Counted from the stretch's first letter, positions 36,801-47,614 are shown. The stretch: 64,000 bases of DNA from Romanomermis culicivorax (GCA_963922205.1 CAWUHX010000173.1:124001-188000); one strand, 5' to 3'. Notes: generated by a model not told the origin, from the letters alone. A program made the numbers and translations.

Positions 36801-38688
36801 GCATAAGTTTGGCTCATGTTCAAATACATCCCCTAATTCCATTTGTCATAGAATTTTTTCCTGTGTAGTCTCAAAATCATAAAAAACAAATTTTTGATTA
36901 ATGGGGCACTTATCAGTAATTCGTATTTCATCATCAACTAGGCACTCATCATTATCATCATCATCATTTGTTTCAAATACATCTTCTTCCCCTTCAATTT
37001 GTTCACTACCAACAGGTTGCATAAAACATAAATGCCCTGAAATTTAAAAATTTTAAAATAAAATAAAATGAAACAATTATACTGTATCTAATACCTTTTC
37101 TAGGTACACTCTTATTGCATGTTTTGCATTCAAAATAACCGCAATTATGAAGTTTAAAATGTGCTCGCCGAACCAGTGTATCACATTGCTCGCACACTTT
37201 AAAATGGTTACAAATAGATACCCCAGTTTTTTGACGTTTCGATTGACCTCTTTGAGGAGAAACAAACTTGTGTGGAGCAAAACACTTCCCATTTTTGAAA
37301 TATCGCTGACAATCTTTGCATTTTCGAGCATTAAATTGATTACATAGAGGTATATTGTAACACAGAGGGCAAAAGTTTCGGTATCTGTGTTCCTCTTTGT
37401 TATTGTAGGCTAGATCGCAATGAGGACAAAAGTAACCACGGTCAAAAAAACCAGGCATCTTTGTAATGACCGAGTAATGGTTATCAAGGTGGTAAATATT
37501 CAAAACATGCGTTGCTTCAGGTCCTTAAAACTCTAAATGCATACATAATAACAGAAAAATAAAAACTCTAACCTCTAAATTTTGAATCTTTAAACCGTTC
37601 TTTGCTAAAAATTTTGATTTGATAATCAGGTAATAGAACAGCTTGCAGTTTTTCCCATTGATGAAAACCGCAAGACCCTTAATGATTAGCTAATCCTGCC
37701 AGGGTCATCAGTTCTTCAGCAACCTTTGTTTGCAGCACATGTGTCTTGTCAGACTTTCAAAAATTTTCCCCTTTGTGCACAGCATTCCTATCTTTTTTAT
37801 GAACATAAGCTCTAGCAACAACTAGAGCTCTAGCAAAACATAGATCATCAGTGTTGTTGATTTGAATAATACAGTGTTTATCTTTTAGGAAATCATTACG
37901 TTTCAAATATTGATGAGCATTGTGAATACCTTAAATTAGGAAAATAAATCAATAAATAAAAATAAAAAGTTTTTAAAAAATGTTACATAAGTAATCTCAA
38001 TTAGCTTACCACTACCTGCAGGTGGTGTTACAACAATTGTACAAATTGTAGCTTGATGGCTATAAATTTGTATTTGTTCATTTGATTGAAGAACAGCATT
38101 AAGAGTGTTTACAATCAAATCTCCAGTTAAAGCATGTTTCAGTCTAAAAGGTATCAAAATGCGACCTTTTGTCAAATCTGGATAGTCAAAGGAAAACCCC
38201 ATAAGCGTATTATCATCAACATTCTCAGAAATTTGCCCTACTATACGTAGAAACGTTGGCGCAAGTTGAGCATTTAAATCATTGATACGTTCAGTATAAC
38301 GAAAGTTCAAAGAGTACTCACAACTTTCAGTATTAAAACGCCTAATATTCATGGTACTGGGTTGACCTAATTTAAAAAAATCATCCGCAACAAAAGATGA
38401 ATTTGTTACACCTCCACTACCCCCACCACGAATTTGAACTGATTCGTAAATTTCTTCTTTATCCGAACTGTGAGGTGTATAACTTTTGTATTGAGCATCT
38501 TCATCATCATAATCTAGAATAGTTCCTTCTCCTTCTTCTTCCAAAATATTATCTTCTTCCTCAGAAATAATATTCTCTGAACCCCCATCTACAATCGTTT
38601 CATCATCTTCATCGGAAGTAATATCTTCTTAAATTTCCATAGGTATGTCCTCTTCATCTGAAGTAATATCCTTGTAAATAGGTTTCAT
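33873..38688 (-). pseudogene. polB: Polinton protein-primed DNA polymerase B, intron-containing and decayed
   Basis: About twelve exon-like blocks read right to left. 38,688-38,012 is the acidic N-terminus, Gly-rich stretch and a conserved domain. 37,925-37,575 has CFARALVVARAYV. 37,510-37,060 has a Cys/His zinc-ribbon region with HLDNHYSVITKMPGF. 37,040-36,545 holds the exonuclease, with FYDFETTQ and AHNSRGFDGQF. 36,530-36,215 has SLNFLPMPL and GYFQHFFN. 36,180-35,810 and 35,750-35,500 follow (GCYWHGCPKC). 35,450-35,020 has polymerase motif A, DVCSLYP. 34,820-34,640 has motif B, KLMLNFFWGK. 34,424-33,873 has motif C, YFDMDS. Several junctions show GT-AG introns (for example GGTAAG after position 38,012). 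Breaks: in-frame TAA at 38629-38631, a TGA before 36,842, and a frameshift just upstream of motif A. The DMDS motif replaces the usual DTDS. It would replicate the element from a terminal protein primer. Confidence 0.9.
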
Positions 38689-38699
38689 TATAAAAATTA

Positions 38700-39490
38700 T
38701 CCCAACTATAAATTAGAAAAACTAGAAATTAGAAAAAATAGAAAAAAACCTATTCACCAAAACCTATACAGTAATAATGGAAAGTTTTTATAAATTAGCA
38801 AAAACTATTAATTTTATGGTAGAGATTTAATTATTGTTTACGAGCTTATCGTAGTACTTTTCTTTTTTATGATGGAAAAGCATTAAAGACATCTATAACT
38901 CATGAACATGTGCCCATATCATTTCTTTAGCTCATTTTACTAGCATATATCCAGATAAAACCAGTTGAAACACCTGCTTTATTGTACAACTCTAGTATTT
39001 TTGTTTTGATTCTTAATACTATAAAAGAACTGTAATAACTGTTTATAACCCTGTTGCACCATCTTTTCTTTTTATGCGGAAAAGCTTTAAAGACCCTTAT
39101 AACTCATGCGCACATGGCTATATTGTTTCTATAGCTTTGACCTTGATAATTACTATAACACATAAACACATATATTTTCTCTAGCTTCAACCTCAAAGGT
39201 TACTATAACACACAAACACATTTATTTTATTTTTGTAGAACAAACCCCCCCTCTTACAGAGTCATCAACATAGCAGAATACTGTAGGATATATGTCTTGA
39301 ATATTTATTATGCTTATAACTCCACCTCTTACATCTATAAGATATAAGTCCTAGTTATTTTATTATGCTTATAACCTCCTTTTACTCTAAAATTTTGAAC
39401 ACTTTATACATTTATCAGTTTTGCTGTTACAGAAACTACTTGTTTCTTTCTTTCTCTCTCTCTTTGACATATTTCTTCACGAATTTTTGA
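38700..39490. other. Intergenic region between the divergent Polinton gene blocks
   Basis: Repetitive AT-rich sequence with two related segments (about 38,865-38,945 and 39,060-39,145: cttttctttttatg..ggaaaagc..taaagac..ataactcatg) and two copies of a tactataacaca(t/c)a(a/c)acaca motif. As the divergent gap between the polymerase and the plus-strand genes, it probably held their promoters; no specific element is identifiable. Confidence 0.5.
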
Positions 39491-39493
39491 AAA

Positions 39494-40211
39494 ATGGAAT
39501 ACCAATTCACGTTAGACAAAAACATGGCATTATTTGTAGTGGTTGAAGGTATTTTCCTAATGTCGACCCCAAAACAAAAGAGGTGTACGGTCGGGGGTTC
39601 AAGCTCATCTTACCACAATAGGGTATACTAGGCCGCAATGTCAACATTATTGAAAAAACATTTTCACATGGAGGTCAATGCCGCATCAACCTTGGTTATA
39701 AGATAATGGTCGAGGGCAATGGGGTTACAGTACAATTTACCAATTTGTTTAATGGAACGAAATGGAGTTTATCTAAAGAAGTGAGCTGATATATGAATTC
39801 TTTCTTTCTTTCTTTCTTTCTTTCTTTCATTCCTTCTATCCTTTCTTTCTTTTAACAATTTGAAGCTTGAATTATTTTTCTTTCTTTCTTTCAATGTATA
39901 TAATGTTTTTTCTTTAGCAATTTTGGCATTGGACCAATACGATACATGAAATAGCGCTAGTTGTTTCAAACAAGTACAATGCTTTAGCAGTAAAACACCA
40001 ATCAGCAATAAAATGCAAAACAAACGATAATGACGACACCACTGTTTCAGCAACAAAAACACTGGAAAAGATGATTCTACTGCTACAAAAATTGTCAAAG
40101 AAGAAGAAGTCGCTGATGCTACAAAAATCGTTAAAGAAGAAGAAGTCCCTGATGCTACAAAAATTGTTAAAGAAGAAGAAGAATAAGAAGGCATTGATGC
40201 TACAAAATTAA
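39494..40211 (+). pseudogene. Spliced small Polinton protein with lysine-rich repeat tail (PC4-like fold possible)
   Basis: Exon 1 39494-39780 (one frameshift near 39,550 and a TAG near 39,608), intron 39781-39917 (GTGAGC...TTTAG, containing a CTTT microsatellite), exon 2 39918-40211. The phase is continuous (SLSKE then QFWHW). The core has beta-strand-like segments (GYKIMVEGNGVTVQF), then W-SLSKEQFWHWTNTI, which resembles the strand-helix end of PC4/p15 single-strand DNA-binding proteins. Some Mavericks encode such domains, but this call is tentative. The C-terminus has three 36-bp repeats coding LQKL(L/S)KKKK-type units, giving a strongly basic tail. It is the first plus-strand gene, upstream of the ATPase. 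Confidence 0.5.
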
Positions 40212-40477
40212 TTAGCTATAGTTTGCTTGCTTGCTTGTTTGCTTACATGTTTGCTTAATATATATAATTTCATACATCCTTTGTGTGTATATTTTTGCAT
40301 ATAGTAACGTTATTCTATTTTATATAATCACCTATTTTTACATTTGTATTGTGTTTTATTATATTGTAATTTTTGATAATTATAGATAGCAATTTGTTTA
40401 AAATAAAAATCATTTTAAAAATTGTTCAACTAAAAGGTGGCCAGTTTTTGTTGTTGTGAAAAGAGAGAGAGAGAGAG

Positions 40478-41114
40478 ATGTCAGATGATGATGGTGAAAA
40501 CTTTTATATATGGAAGCACCCCTTTAACTGTATAGTTTCGGCTCCAACAAAATCAGGAAAAACACTATTTGTTAAAAAACTTGTAATTTCTGCAAAAGAA
40601 ATGATTCATCCTGCTCCTATAAAAATTTATTGGTGTTATTCAGAATGGCAAGAAGCTTAAAAAGAACTAGTTCAAAAATGTTCTTATGTATAATTTATTG
40701 AAGGTTCACCTCAAGTAAAGACACACCTACATTATTAATCATGGATGATATGATGCAAGAGATGAAGAATGATCAATGTTTAACTCAACTTTTTACTAGA
40801 GGATCACATCACTGGAATCTATCAATTATACATATAGTTCAGAACGCATTTTTGATGGAATGCCTACAAGTAGGATAAACGCTCAATATTTAATTCTTTT
40901 AAAAAACCCTAGTGATAGGTTACAAGTCCGCACATTGGCTCGACAGATTTTTCCAACTACTTCAAATCATTTCATAGAGGCGTATGAGGATGCTACTAGT
41001 AAACCATACAGTTATTTATTCATAGATCTTACACAGACATGACCAGAAAAATATCAACTTAGATCTAATATATTTCCCGACAATGATCATATGATTTTAT
41101 ATACACCTAAATGA
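40478..41114 (+). pseudogene. Polinton A32-like (FtsK/HerA) packaging ATPase
   Basis: Opens MSDDDGENFYIWKHPF. The Walker A motif APTKSGKT sits at about residues 25-32, the Walker B motif LLIMDDMM at about 40,735-40,755, then a sensor-like IVQNAF and the C-terminal FIEAYEDATSKPYSYLFIDL. The arrangement matches the genome-packaging ATPases of Polintons, adintoviruses and NCLDV. A TAA at 40,658-40,660 and two small frameshifts before and after Walker B break it into three frames. The frame finally closes at 41,112-41,114. The start is preceded by a (GA)8 run. Confidence 0.9.
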
Positions 41115-41201
41115 TTCGTCTTTTTTACAAGAAACATTATACAAGTTAGTCCGATCCTATTATTTTAGCAATATGATATACACTAAATACATTTTTTTAA
41201 T

Positions 41202-41668
41202 AGTCTCACAGTGATTCTTTTTATAGCTGTTTTTATTGTATGGGTACAATACCCTTTTCAATTTTATGAAAATGGAGAAACTGTAAATGTTATGGATTTT
41301 ATGATACCAAATACAAAAAAATGTTACAGATCAGAAATTATTATGGGAAAATTATAAATTACATATAACACCCTTACTAGGTTATGTAGAAAAAATTTTA
41401 CATTGTCCTCAGAATGATGGGCAATTTATGCAGTTACGAGCGTGTTTCAAAATATATATTCAATCCTATCGTATTTTCTTGTTGTAGTCATACCAATAAA
41501 TTTCAAAACTTGTACATCAATGGAACTAGATTAGGATATAGTGATACGATAGATTTATTACATAGTCAGAAAAAAATATTTTACCCTTCATTTGAAATTT
41601 TTCGAGAGGTTGGTCGTTTTTCTATAATTCCTTTGTTTTGTGACAATTACAATGTCAGCCGCATTTGA
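41202..41668 (+). pseudogene. Unknown Polinton membrane protein, broken into three frames
   Basis: Three overlapping frames look like parts of one protein. The first has a hydrophobic segment (VILFIAVFIVWV) followed by QYPFQFYENGE. The second is a middle part (41,335-41,490, KLLWENYKLHITPLLGYVEKI). The third is a C-terminal part (about 41,485-41,668) with an NGT glycosylation-type sequon and SDTIDLLHSQKKIFYPSFEIF. One membrane anchor near the N-terminus is the only structural feature visible. I do not recognise the family. Confidence 0.5.
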
Positions 41669-41794
41669 GGTTTTTGTCAGAATGGTGCAAAATAAAGTAA
41701 AAGGTAAAAATTTCATATCTATTCATCTAGTTATTAAACTATAGTATTATTTTTTATTTAAGGTAAAATACTAACCAACAAGCAGAAATGCAAG

Positions 41795-42104
41795 ATGGCT
41801 GATTTGTTTTGGACTCGTTTCTCACCGGAAGCCAAGATTTTTTACAAAGGCATGCAATCATTTATGTCGTGAAGTTGGTTTACCCACTGTACGTAAAAAA
41901 GTTACACAATTTTGGTGTTTTGCTAAATTATTACTGATGGAATTGGATATGATCGAACCTTGGGCTATTCTTGTGGAAGATCTTTTTTTAAAGCTAGATA
42001 CAACTAATAAACTATTTTTTATGAATATAAATAATTTGTGCCCTTTTTCTAGACACGAAGAGTTGATTATCATTATACAAAATGAAGCTTCATTACTATC
42101 TTAA
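41795..42104 (+). pseudogene. Unknown Polinton protein with one frameshift
   Basis: Starts MADLFWTRFSPEAKIFYKG, then shifts frame near 41,850 into a 75-codon stretch (CREVGLPTVRKKVTQFWCF, then helical leucine-rich sequence) ending at TAA 42102-42104. A preceding short segment and an acceptor-like 'ttatttaag' at about 41,755 suggest an upstream exon. No motif allows a function. Confidence 0.45.
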
Positions 42105-42185
42105 TGTAATACATTAAATATTTCAATGTTCATTTAACATTTGGTCATTATTGTAATATTTTTCTGTACTGTATGGTCTTTTTGC

Positions 42186-42542
42186 ATGGCTTCTAGATTA
42201 AAGACATATATTCAAGAGCTCAATGTGTTGAAAAATTCAAATCGTGTTCACAGACGTGCTTTTCTTCAACATTCTTACCCGATTTGATTTGTTGTATATG
42301 CGAAATTTGTTTGAACACTTTGAACGGTAATATTCCTATTAATTCAAACTTAAAAAAGAAATTGGCGAAACATGAATTATTGCTTAGAGGTTTAGCTACA
42401 GGACACGAAAAAAAAAAACAAGAAAAAAGACTTACGTAATGAACGTGCAAGAATTGTTCAAAGTGGTGGAGCATTTTTACCTCTAGTAACACCCACTTTC
42501 TCATCTACATTAGCAAGTTTTGTTACAGAGAAATTATTATAG
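42186..42542 (+). pseudogene. Polinton small basic protein (virion core-like)
   Basis: Begins MASRLKTYIQELNVLKN; a frameshift near 42,285 leads to LICCICEICLNTLNGNIPIN and a Lys-rich run, and a second near 42,415 (a run of A) leads to a short end containing IVQSGGAFLPLVTP. The order R-R-A-F-L, C-I-x-E-I-x-L-N-x-L-x-G-N, basic stretch and Q-x-G-G-F-L-P is the signature of a short conserved Polinton/adintovirus protein that has been compared with adenovirus core proteins. The role is inferred from the family only. Confidence 0.65.
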
Positions 42543-42543
42543 A

Positions 42544-43491
42544 ATGAAATTTGCTAGTAAATTTGCTTTTATACCTCATGAGGTTCTGAATAAGTTGAAT
42601 AACTCTCAGGCTTCTTTGGCTTCTTCGACAAGTGCAAATGAAAAGACAGGTATAGCTAAGCAAGTTGACATGTATCGTAATGAATTAGAGCACATTTTGA
42701 AAGATAATACGTTAACACCCGAAGAACAATACAAAATGTATTTGCAACTATTTTCGCAATATTTAACTTTTGAGCATGAAAAGGCTCAACCCTCTACAGT
42801 GATTTTAAAACAAAAATTTATCGATGATAATCAAGATGAAAATGATAGTGATGATTTGAAACAAAAAGAAAAAAATTGGTTGAATGATGAAAAGTTACTT
42901 AGGGGTATTCCTAAACAGTTTAAACTAAACAGTTAATGCTCAGCATCATTATTATTGGAACATGTGTGACATAACCCTAATATAAATAATATAAATATAA
43001 ATGTTAATTAGCAAGGCGAAGTATTAATTGATGGAAAATTAGTTGAAGGATCATATATTATTGATTTATTACATGATTTGTCGCGTAAACACTCAAAAAT
43101 TATGCAACCGGCTAGAGTAGACGATTTTGCTAATGCTTTGAAAAAACATAATGTACCCTTAGAGGCTATAGGAAACCCTTTATGTAAAATGTTATTCACT
43201 TTACCTCGGAAACTTTCGTACCATACACCTCCGGAAGAATCAGATGATCAGGCAGTTAGTAGTGTCAAGTGGTTGAATAAACCACTCGTGAAAGGTATTG
43301 ATTTATTTTCAAGTGGTGCAGAAGAAGATATCAAAGACGATTCCTTCTTTAATAAAGGAAACTGGACAGAAAAGAAGATAGGGCGAAAAGTTAGAGCACT
43401 TAGATGGTATACTCCTTTGTACAAAAGCGATGAACACCTTACTTTCGAAATTATACAAAAATTTACACGAAAATCCTACAGCTTTTTCTAG
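42544..43491 (+). CDS. Conserved Polinton protein of unknown function, two exons
   Basis: Exon 1 from ATG 42544 (MKFASKFAFIPHEVLNKL) carries a helical region with EQYKMYLQLFSQYL and an acidic end. A likely intron runs from GTTAAT near 42,931 to TTAG at 43,011. Exon 2 (GEVLIDGKLVEGSYIIDLL, then FANALKKHNVPLEAIGN) has the D-L...N-V-P-x-x-x-I-x-N pattern seen in the corresponding Polinton gene next to the integrase. It is one of the less damaged genes here. The last 30 or so codons (after about 43,430) may be out of frame and belong to the integrase instead. Confidence 0.6.
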
Positions 43492-43581
43492 TATTGAAAA
43501 ATTATATGTTGAAGCTAGAAAACACCATAAAACAATTACACATAAAAATGTTAAAGATTGGCTCTCAAAACAAGATAGTTA

Positions 43582-43874
43582 AGGCCCTGTCATACTTCGC
43601 CGCGCGGTGCCGCGCAGTGCTGGTTGTCCTATTCATACTAACAGGCGGCGCCGCGCGGCGCCGCGCGGTTCCGCGCGGTTCCGCGCGGTGGCTTGTCATA
43701 CTTCGCAGCGCGGTAACGCGCGGCGCTGCAAAAATTACAAAAACCTATTCATACTTCAAAGGCAGTACCGCGCGGCGCCGCGCGGTGCTGGCTGGTGCCG
43801 CTTTTTAGTATGAATAGAACAACCGGCGCTGCGCGGCGCCGCACGGTACCGCGCGGTGAAGTACGACAGGGCCT
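43582..43874. mobile_element. 293-bp GC-rich MITE inside the integrase gene
   Basis: Inverted termini AGGCCCTGTCATACTTCGCC and AGGCCCTGTCGTACTTCACC, with TTA duplications at 43579-43581 and 43875-43877, fitting PIF/Harbinger-type TWA targets. The body is made of gccgcgcggcgcc-type palindromes with inner inverted cctattcatact/agtatgaatag blocks, giving very high GC in an AT-rich neighbourhood. Confidence 0.85.
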
Positions 43875-44897
43875 TTATACTTTACATAAACAAGTCAACA
43901 AAAAATTTTTACATAACCGTATTTATGTTACAGCTATAGATCAACAATGGGAAATTGATTTGGCAGATATATCTTCTTTAGCAGATTTTAACAATGGATA
44001 TAAATTTATGTTTACATGTATAGATGTATTAAGTAAGTACGCATGGGTTGAACCATTCAAATCAAAACATGCAAAGAATGTATGTGATGCTTTTCAAAAT
44101 ATTTTGAAAAGAAGTCAAATCCCTTGGAGAGTGCGCAGTGATAAAGGAAAAGAATTTGTCAACAAAGATTTCCAAAAATTATTGAAAGCTAATGATATAC
44201 ATTTTTTACTTCTCAAAATGAAGACATTAAATGTTCAATAGTGGAACAGTTTAATAGAACTTAAAAAACTAAATTTTTTAAATATTTTACAGAGTTTACC
44301 ACTTATAAATGGATCAATATTTTACCCTCAGTTGTTTCCAACTATAATCACTCTATTCATAGATTAATTAAGGAAAAACCTATTAATGTGGATTATCCTA
44401 ATGAAAAAATTATATGGCAAAGACTCTACCCTGAAAGCTATACACTAGAAAGTCTAAGATTGATATAGGAGATTATGTGCGAATTAGTAAACATAGAGGT
44501 GTGTTTGACAAAAGTTATTTGCCTCAATGGAGTGAAGAAGTTTTCAGAGTAAAACATATTGTGAAGACTAGAAACCATATACTTTATAGAATTCAAGATT
44601 TGGAAGGTGAAGATATAGAAGGACGTTTTTATGAAATAGAGCTACAGAAAATTGATTATAATTAGAGATAGGAATTTAAAGGGCAGCCCTTTTTTGCCCT
44701 TTTTTTCCCGTTTTTTATTGATTTTAGATGATTTGCCCGTTTTTAGCAAATTATTATGTTTTTGCCCGTTTTTGCACAATTTTTGTGATCATAAAGTTCA
44801 TAATTTTATTAAAACGGTAAAAAAGGTAGGTTTACTGTAATATTTTTTTCAAAATATTGTTTTTTCGAAATTTTAGCTTTGTGCCCCCAACTTTTAT

Positions 44898-45060
44898 TAT
44901 GTCAAAAGTAACCCGCAGCAAGCTTTTTAGCATTGTTGCTAAGTAACAAAATGATTTCATTGAAACTGATGGCTCGGTTGTTAAATGCAGCTTGTGCGAG
45001 GTTCCAATTAAAATTGACGATCGGCACAATTCTGATCGAATTATTCAGCATTTGTCTTAA
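44898..45060 (+). pseudogene. hAT transposase N-terminal BED-type zinc finger fragment
   Basis: Frame MSKVTRSKLFSIVAK, a TAA, then FIETDGSVVKCSLCEVPI with a following H-N-S-D-R-I-I-Q-H-L. The C-x2-C ... H ... H spacing fits a BED finger. It lies at the 5' end of the hAT element in the same orientation as the C-terminal fragment. Confidence 0.55.
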
Positions 45061-45156
45061 AAAGTTTTAAAAGTTTTAAGACATTCTTTCTAGACTGGTG
45101 CAATTGAAACGCTTGAAACTCGAAATTTCAAGAAAGAAGAGCAGTGGAAAATTTTT

Positions 45157-45447
45157 ATGGAAGCTGGCGAAATGCTAACTGGATTTGCCAGGGAAAAATT
45201 TGATGCTAGTTTAAGAAAAAATCCAGATATTAAGCGATTCGTTGAAAACAATGATCCCGAGTTTCGTCTGAAGACGTTGTATGCCCCATTGGTTTCAGTC
45301 GAAGTTGAATGGTCATTTTCACAATACAAAATGATTTTAAGTGACAGGCGACAACGTTTTACTTTTGAAAACATTGAAATGCTTAATGTTGTTGCTTTTA
45401 ACAAATTTGCTTCGATTTCTGATGAAGATGATGATGTTATGGAATGA
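45157..45447 (+). pseudogene. hAT transposase C-terminal dimerisation fragment
   Basis: A 96-codon frame containing DPEFRLKTLYAPLVSVEVEW, then SFSQYKMILSDRRQRFTFEN, the hAT C-terminal dimerisation signature (Y-A-P-L-x-S-x-x-V-E-x-x-F-S). It ends in an acidic tail. The catalytic DDE region is absent from the element. Confidence 0.75.
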
Positions 45448-45756
45448 ATCTTGTAAAAAATTAACGGTTTTATGAAATTAAAAATGCCCTTTTTTGTGCC
45501 CTTTTTTGGTTGATATTTTGTCCTTTTCCCCGCCCTTTTTTGGTCTTATTTTTGCCCTTTAAATTCCTATCTCTAATTATAATCCTAATATCAAAGATTA
45601 CAAAATTGAAAAGGTTTTGAAAACTAAACGTTTACCAGATGGTCAGAATAGAGCACTTGTGAAGTGGTGGGGTTATCCCGAAAAATTCAACAGCTGGATT
45701 TTAGAAAAGGATATACAAAACAACGAGGATGAAGATTACAATGAACAACTTTGAAC

Positions 45757-46204
45757 TGGCATATTATGTTTAACAAGATGCACTATTATCAAGAATTTTT
45801 TCAGGAGTTTTTGCTTGCGATACTCTGTTGAAGATAGTTAAAAGATCTACGGCTATAATTGCAAACACCGATACATCTTTTCAAAAAGGAAGTCATGGAT
45901 AGCTATGTATTTTGATAATGATAACTCTGTATATTATTTTGATTCCTATGGTTTACCACCAATTATTCCTGCTTTTATAAACAATATTAACAAGAATGCT
46001 ACAGTAAGATACACAAATAAGAAACATCTACAAATTTTTATAGTAGAGTTTGTGGTGTATATACTTTATATTCTTTGTATTATAAAGTGTTTTGTATATC
46101 CTTTGTATATCCTATGTATAAAATGTTTGAAAGTTTTATCAATACAAATTTTGTTTATAATGATAAATTGGTTTGTAAGTTTTTTCATTGTAAATTTTCT
46201 GTAA
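45757..46204 (+). pseudogene. Polinton adenain-like cysteine protease (maturation protease)
   Basis: Recognised from GVFACDTLL, then [12 protein letters not shown] with the catalytic His, then YYFDSYGLPP with the catalytic Asp, and a VCGVYTLYS block with the nucleophile Cys in a shifted frame (about 46,045-46,075), followed by a frame containing NDKLVCKFF. An in-frame TAA near 45,772, a one-base loss near 45,895 (right after the His) and a shift near 46,035 inactivate it. The family cleaves capsid precursors in adenoviruses and Polintons. Confidence 0.8.
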
Positions 46205-46407
46205 AAAGTAGATTGCAAAATAAATTATGTACACGTTCCTAAAAATTAACTCTTTCTTTATGTATTTTTATATAATTTTACTTTACTCTACTAGCTCCGC
46301 CTCCTTTATATTTTTGTATAAATTTATTGGTTACTTTATTAGCTCTGCCTTCTTATAAATTTATGATTCAGTGATTAATTGTTAAATAAAAAATTTTTTA
46401 TTTTGAA

Positions 46408-46710
46408 ATGGATAGTAGTAATAGTACGCATTCCGAAACGTCTCGCATTAGTGTTTGGGAGTTTTTTTGAAAACATCTACCTCGAAAGGAAGTGGTTTTC
46501 TTCATTCAAGTCATACTAATATACATTGTAGTCATTACAGCTATAATAAATTTATCTCTCTACAATAATAATACACAATTGTGGGTTGGCCTTTTGTGTG
46601 CTTGTATAGGATATTTATTACCTAGTCCTATACCAGGAGTATTACAGTCACCTAATTCATTGAAAACCATACCTACAACAACCAACATTATAAATAATGA
46701 CAACCTTTGA
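46408..46710 (+). pseudogene. Conserved small Polinton membrane protein
   Basis: Starts MDSSNSTHSETSRISVWEFF, has one in-frame TGA at about 46,468-46,470, then PRKEVVFFIQVILIYIVVIT and LWVGLLCACIGYLLPSP. It has two hydrophobic segments around a short N-L-S-L loop. The I-N-L-S...L-W...G-Y-L-L-P-S-P pattern is typical of a short protein found upstream of the penton gene in Polintons. Its end overlaps the start of the next gene by 14 bp. Confidence 0.65.
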
Positions 46711-47614
46711 AGATCAATTTTATATCACATTACCTAGTAATAGCAAAAATGGAACCAAGCCCTCAGATTTTTCAGCCCATCTACCTTACTGTTTAAAACT
46801 AGATGGAAACTGGGAGGTAGGGCTAAGTGAAATAATATATCCCTCTAGTTGGGCTACAATTTCCAATCATGGTGGAGATAATGTGATAGCATTAATTACA
46901 GATAGTGTTGGAAATAAGGTTAAAAAATTAAAGCAATAGTTTTTGAAAAACATTACTTTATCATATCTAAATTAATTGATGAGCTGAATGCAAAAATTGG
47001 AGCAGCTATTGCCGGAACTAACATTGAAATCATGTTTTCATATGATGAACATGGTAGAGGGTTAGTTAGTTTGAAAATAAAAAGTGGTACAAGCTTGCAT
47101 AAAATCGATATAAGCAAGCAGTTAATGGAACTTCTCGGATTTAGCGCTACCAATACTGCTGCCTATGCAACTGCTGATGATTTTTTAAATAGAGCTGTGA
47201 ATATTAACTTATATACTGTTGGAGAGAAAAATTTCAAAAAATTCTATCAAGCATATTCCACCATCCAAAGCTGTTTTTCTTGCCGAGCCTGGAAATAATC
47301 ATTTATACATGTTAGGAATTCAACCACTAAATTTGAATGATTTACAAAGTTTTTATGTTTACTGTAATATTATTGAAAATCAAATTGTTGGAAATACTTC
47401 AGCACCACTTTTAGGTATAGTAAATGTTCAGGGAAAATACAAAGATAATGTGAGTCGATTATATGAAACACTTTACTATATACCCATTCAATTAAAAGAA
47501 ATTATGGTACTGGAAATCAATATAAAAAACAGTATGAATGAGTTTATACCCTTTGAGTTTGGGAATGTTATAGTTAAATTACATTTCCAGCGATGTACTC
47601 CTTTATTCCTATAA
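46697..47614 (+). pseudogene. Polinton penton-like minor capsid protein
   Basis: N-terminal FYITLPSNSKN and LDGNWEVGLSEIIYPSSW (46,697-46,939, closed by TAG), a middle part with LMELLGFSATN (47,032-47,298), and a C-terminal part with FYVYCNIIENQIVGNTSAPL and PFEFGNVIVKLHFQR (47,219-47,614). These are the conserved blocks of the single-jelly-roll minor capsid protein that forms the vertices of adintovirus/Polinton capsids. One stop and one frameshift near 47,240 separate the three parts. Confidence 0.85.

Larger units (their letters stand above)
44663..45575 (+). mobile_element. 913-bp internally deleted hAT element inside the integrase gene
   Basis: Termini TAGAGATAGGAATTTAAAGG (left) and the exact inverse at the right, with an exact 8-bp duplication ATTATAAT (44655-44662 and 45576-45583). 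It keeps both ends of a transposase gene but lacks the catalytic middle, as in typical deletion derivatives. Confidence 0.9.
43445..45754 (+). pseudogene. Polinton retroviral-type integrase with chromodomain, split by two transposons
   Basis: N-terminal block 43,445-43,581 (LYKNLHENPTAFSSIEKLY ... DWLSKQ). The catalytic core 43,878-44,240 has DQQWEIDLADI, a CIDVLSKYAWVEPFKSKHAK segment and SDKGKEFVNKDFQ, followed by a broken part to about 44,460. Then comes an SH3-like C-terminal part 44,467-44,662 (FDKSYLPQWSEEVFRV, GRFYEIELQK) and a chromodomain 45,584-45,754 (IEKVL...ALVKWWGYPEKFNSWI). The catalytic Asp residues lie at DLADI and CIDV/SDKG. A MITE (43582-43874) and a hAT element (44663-45575) interrupt it; both flanks resume in the same reading frame if each insert and one duplication are ignored. 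The glutamate-containing part (about 44,240) is frameshifted. Confidence 0.9.

Noticed and set aside
43582..43874. Arginine/alanine-rich frames in the GC-rich block, a possible novel protein
   Set aside because: They are translations of palindromic MITE sequence with clear inverted termini and TTA duplications.
44652..44840. 62-codon frame after the integrase C-terminal part
   Set aside because: It starts in the integrase and runs into the terminal repeat of the hAT insertion; not a gene.
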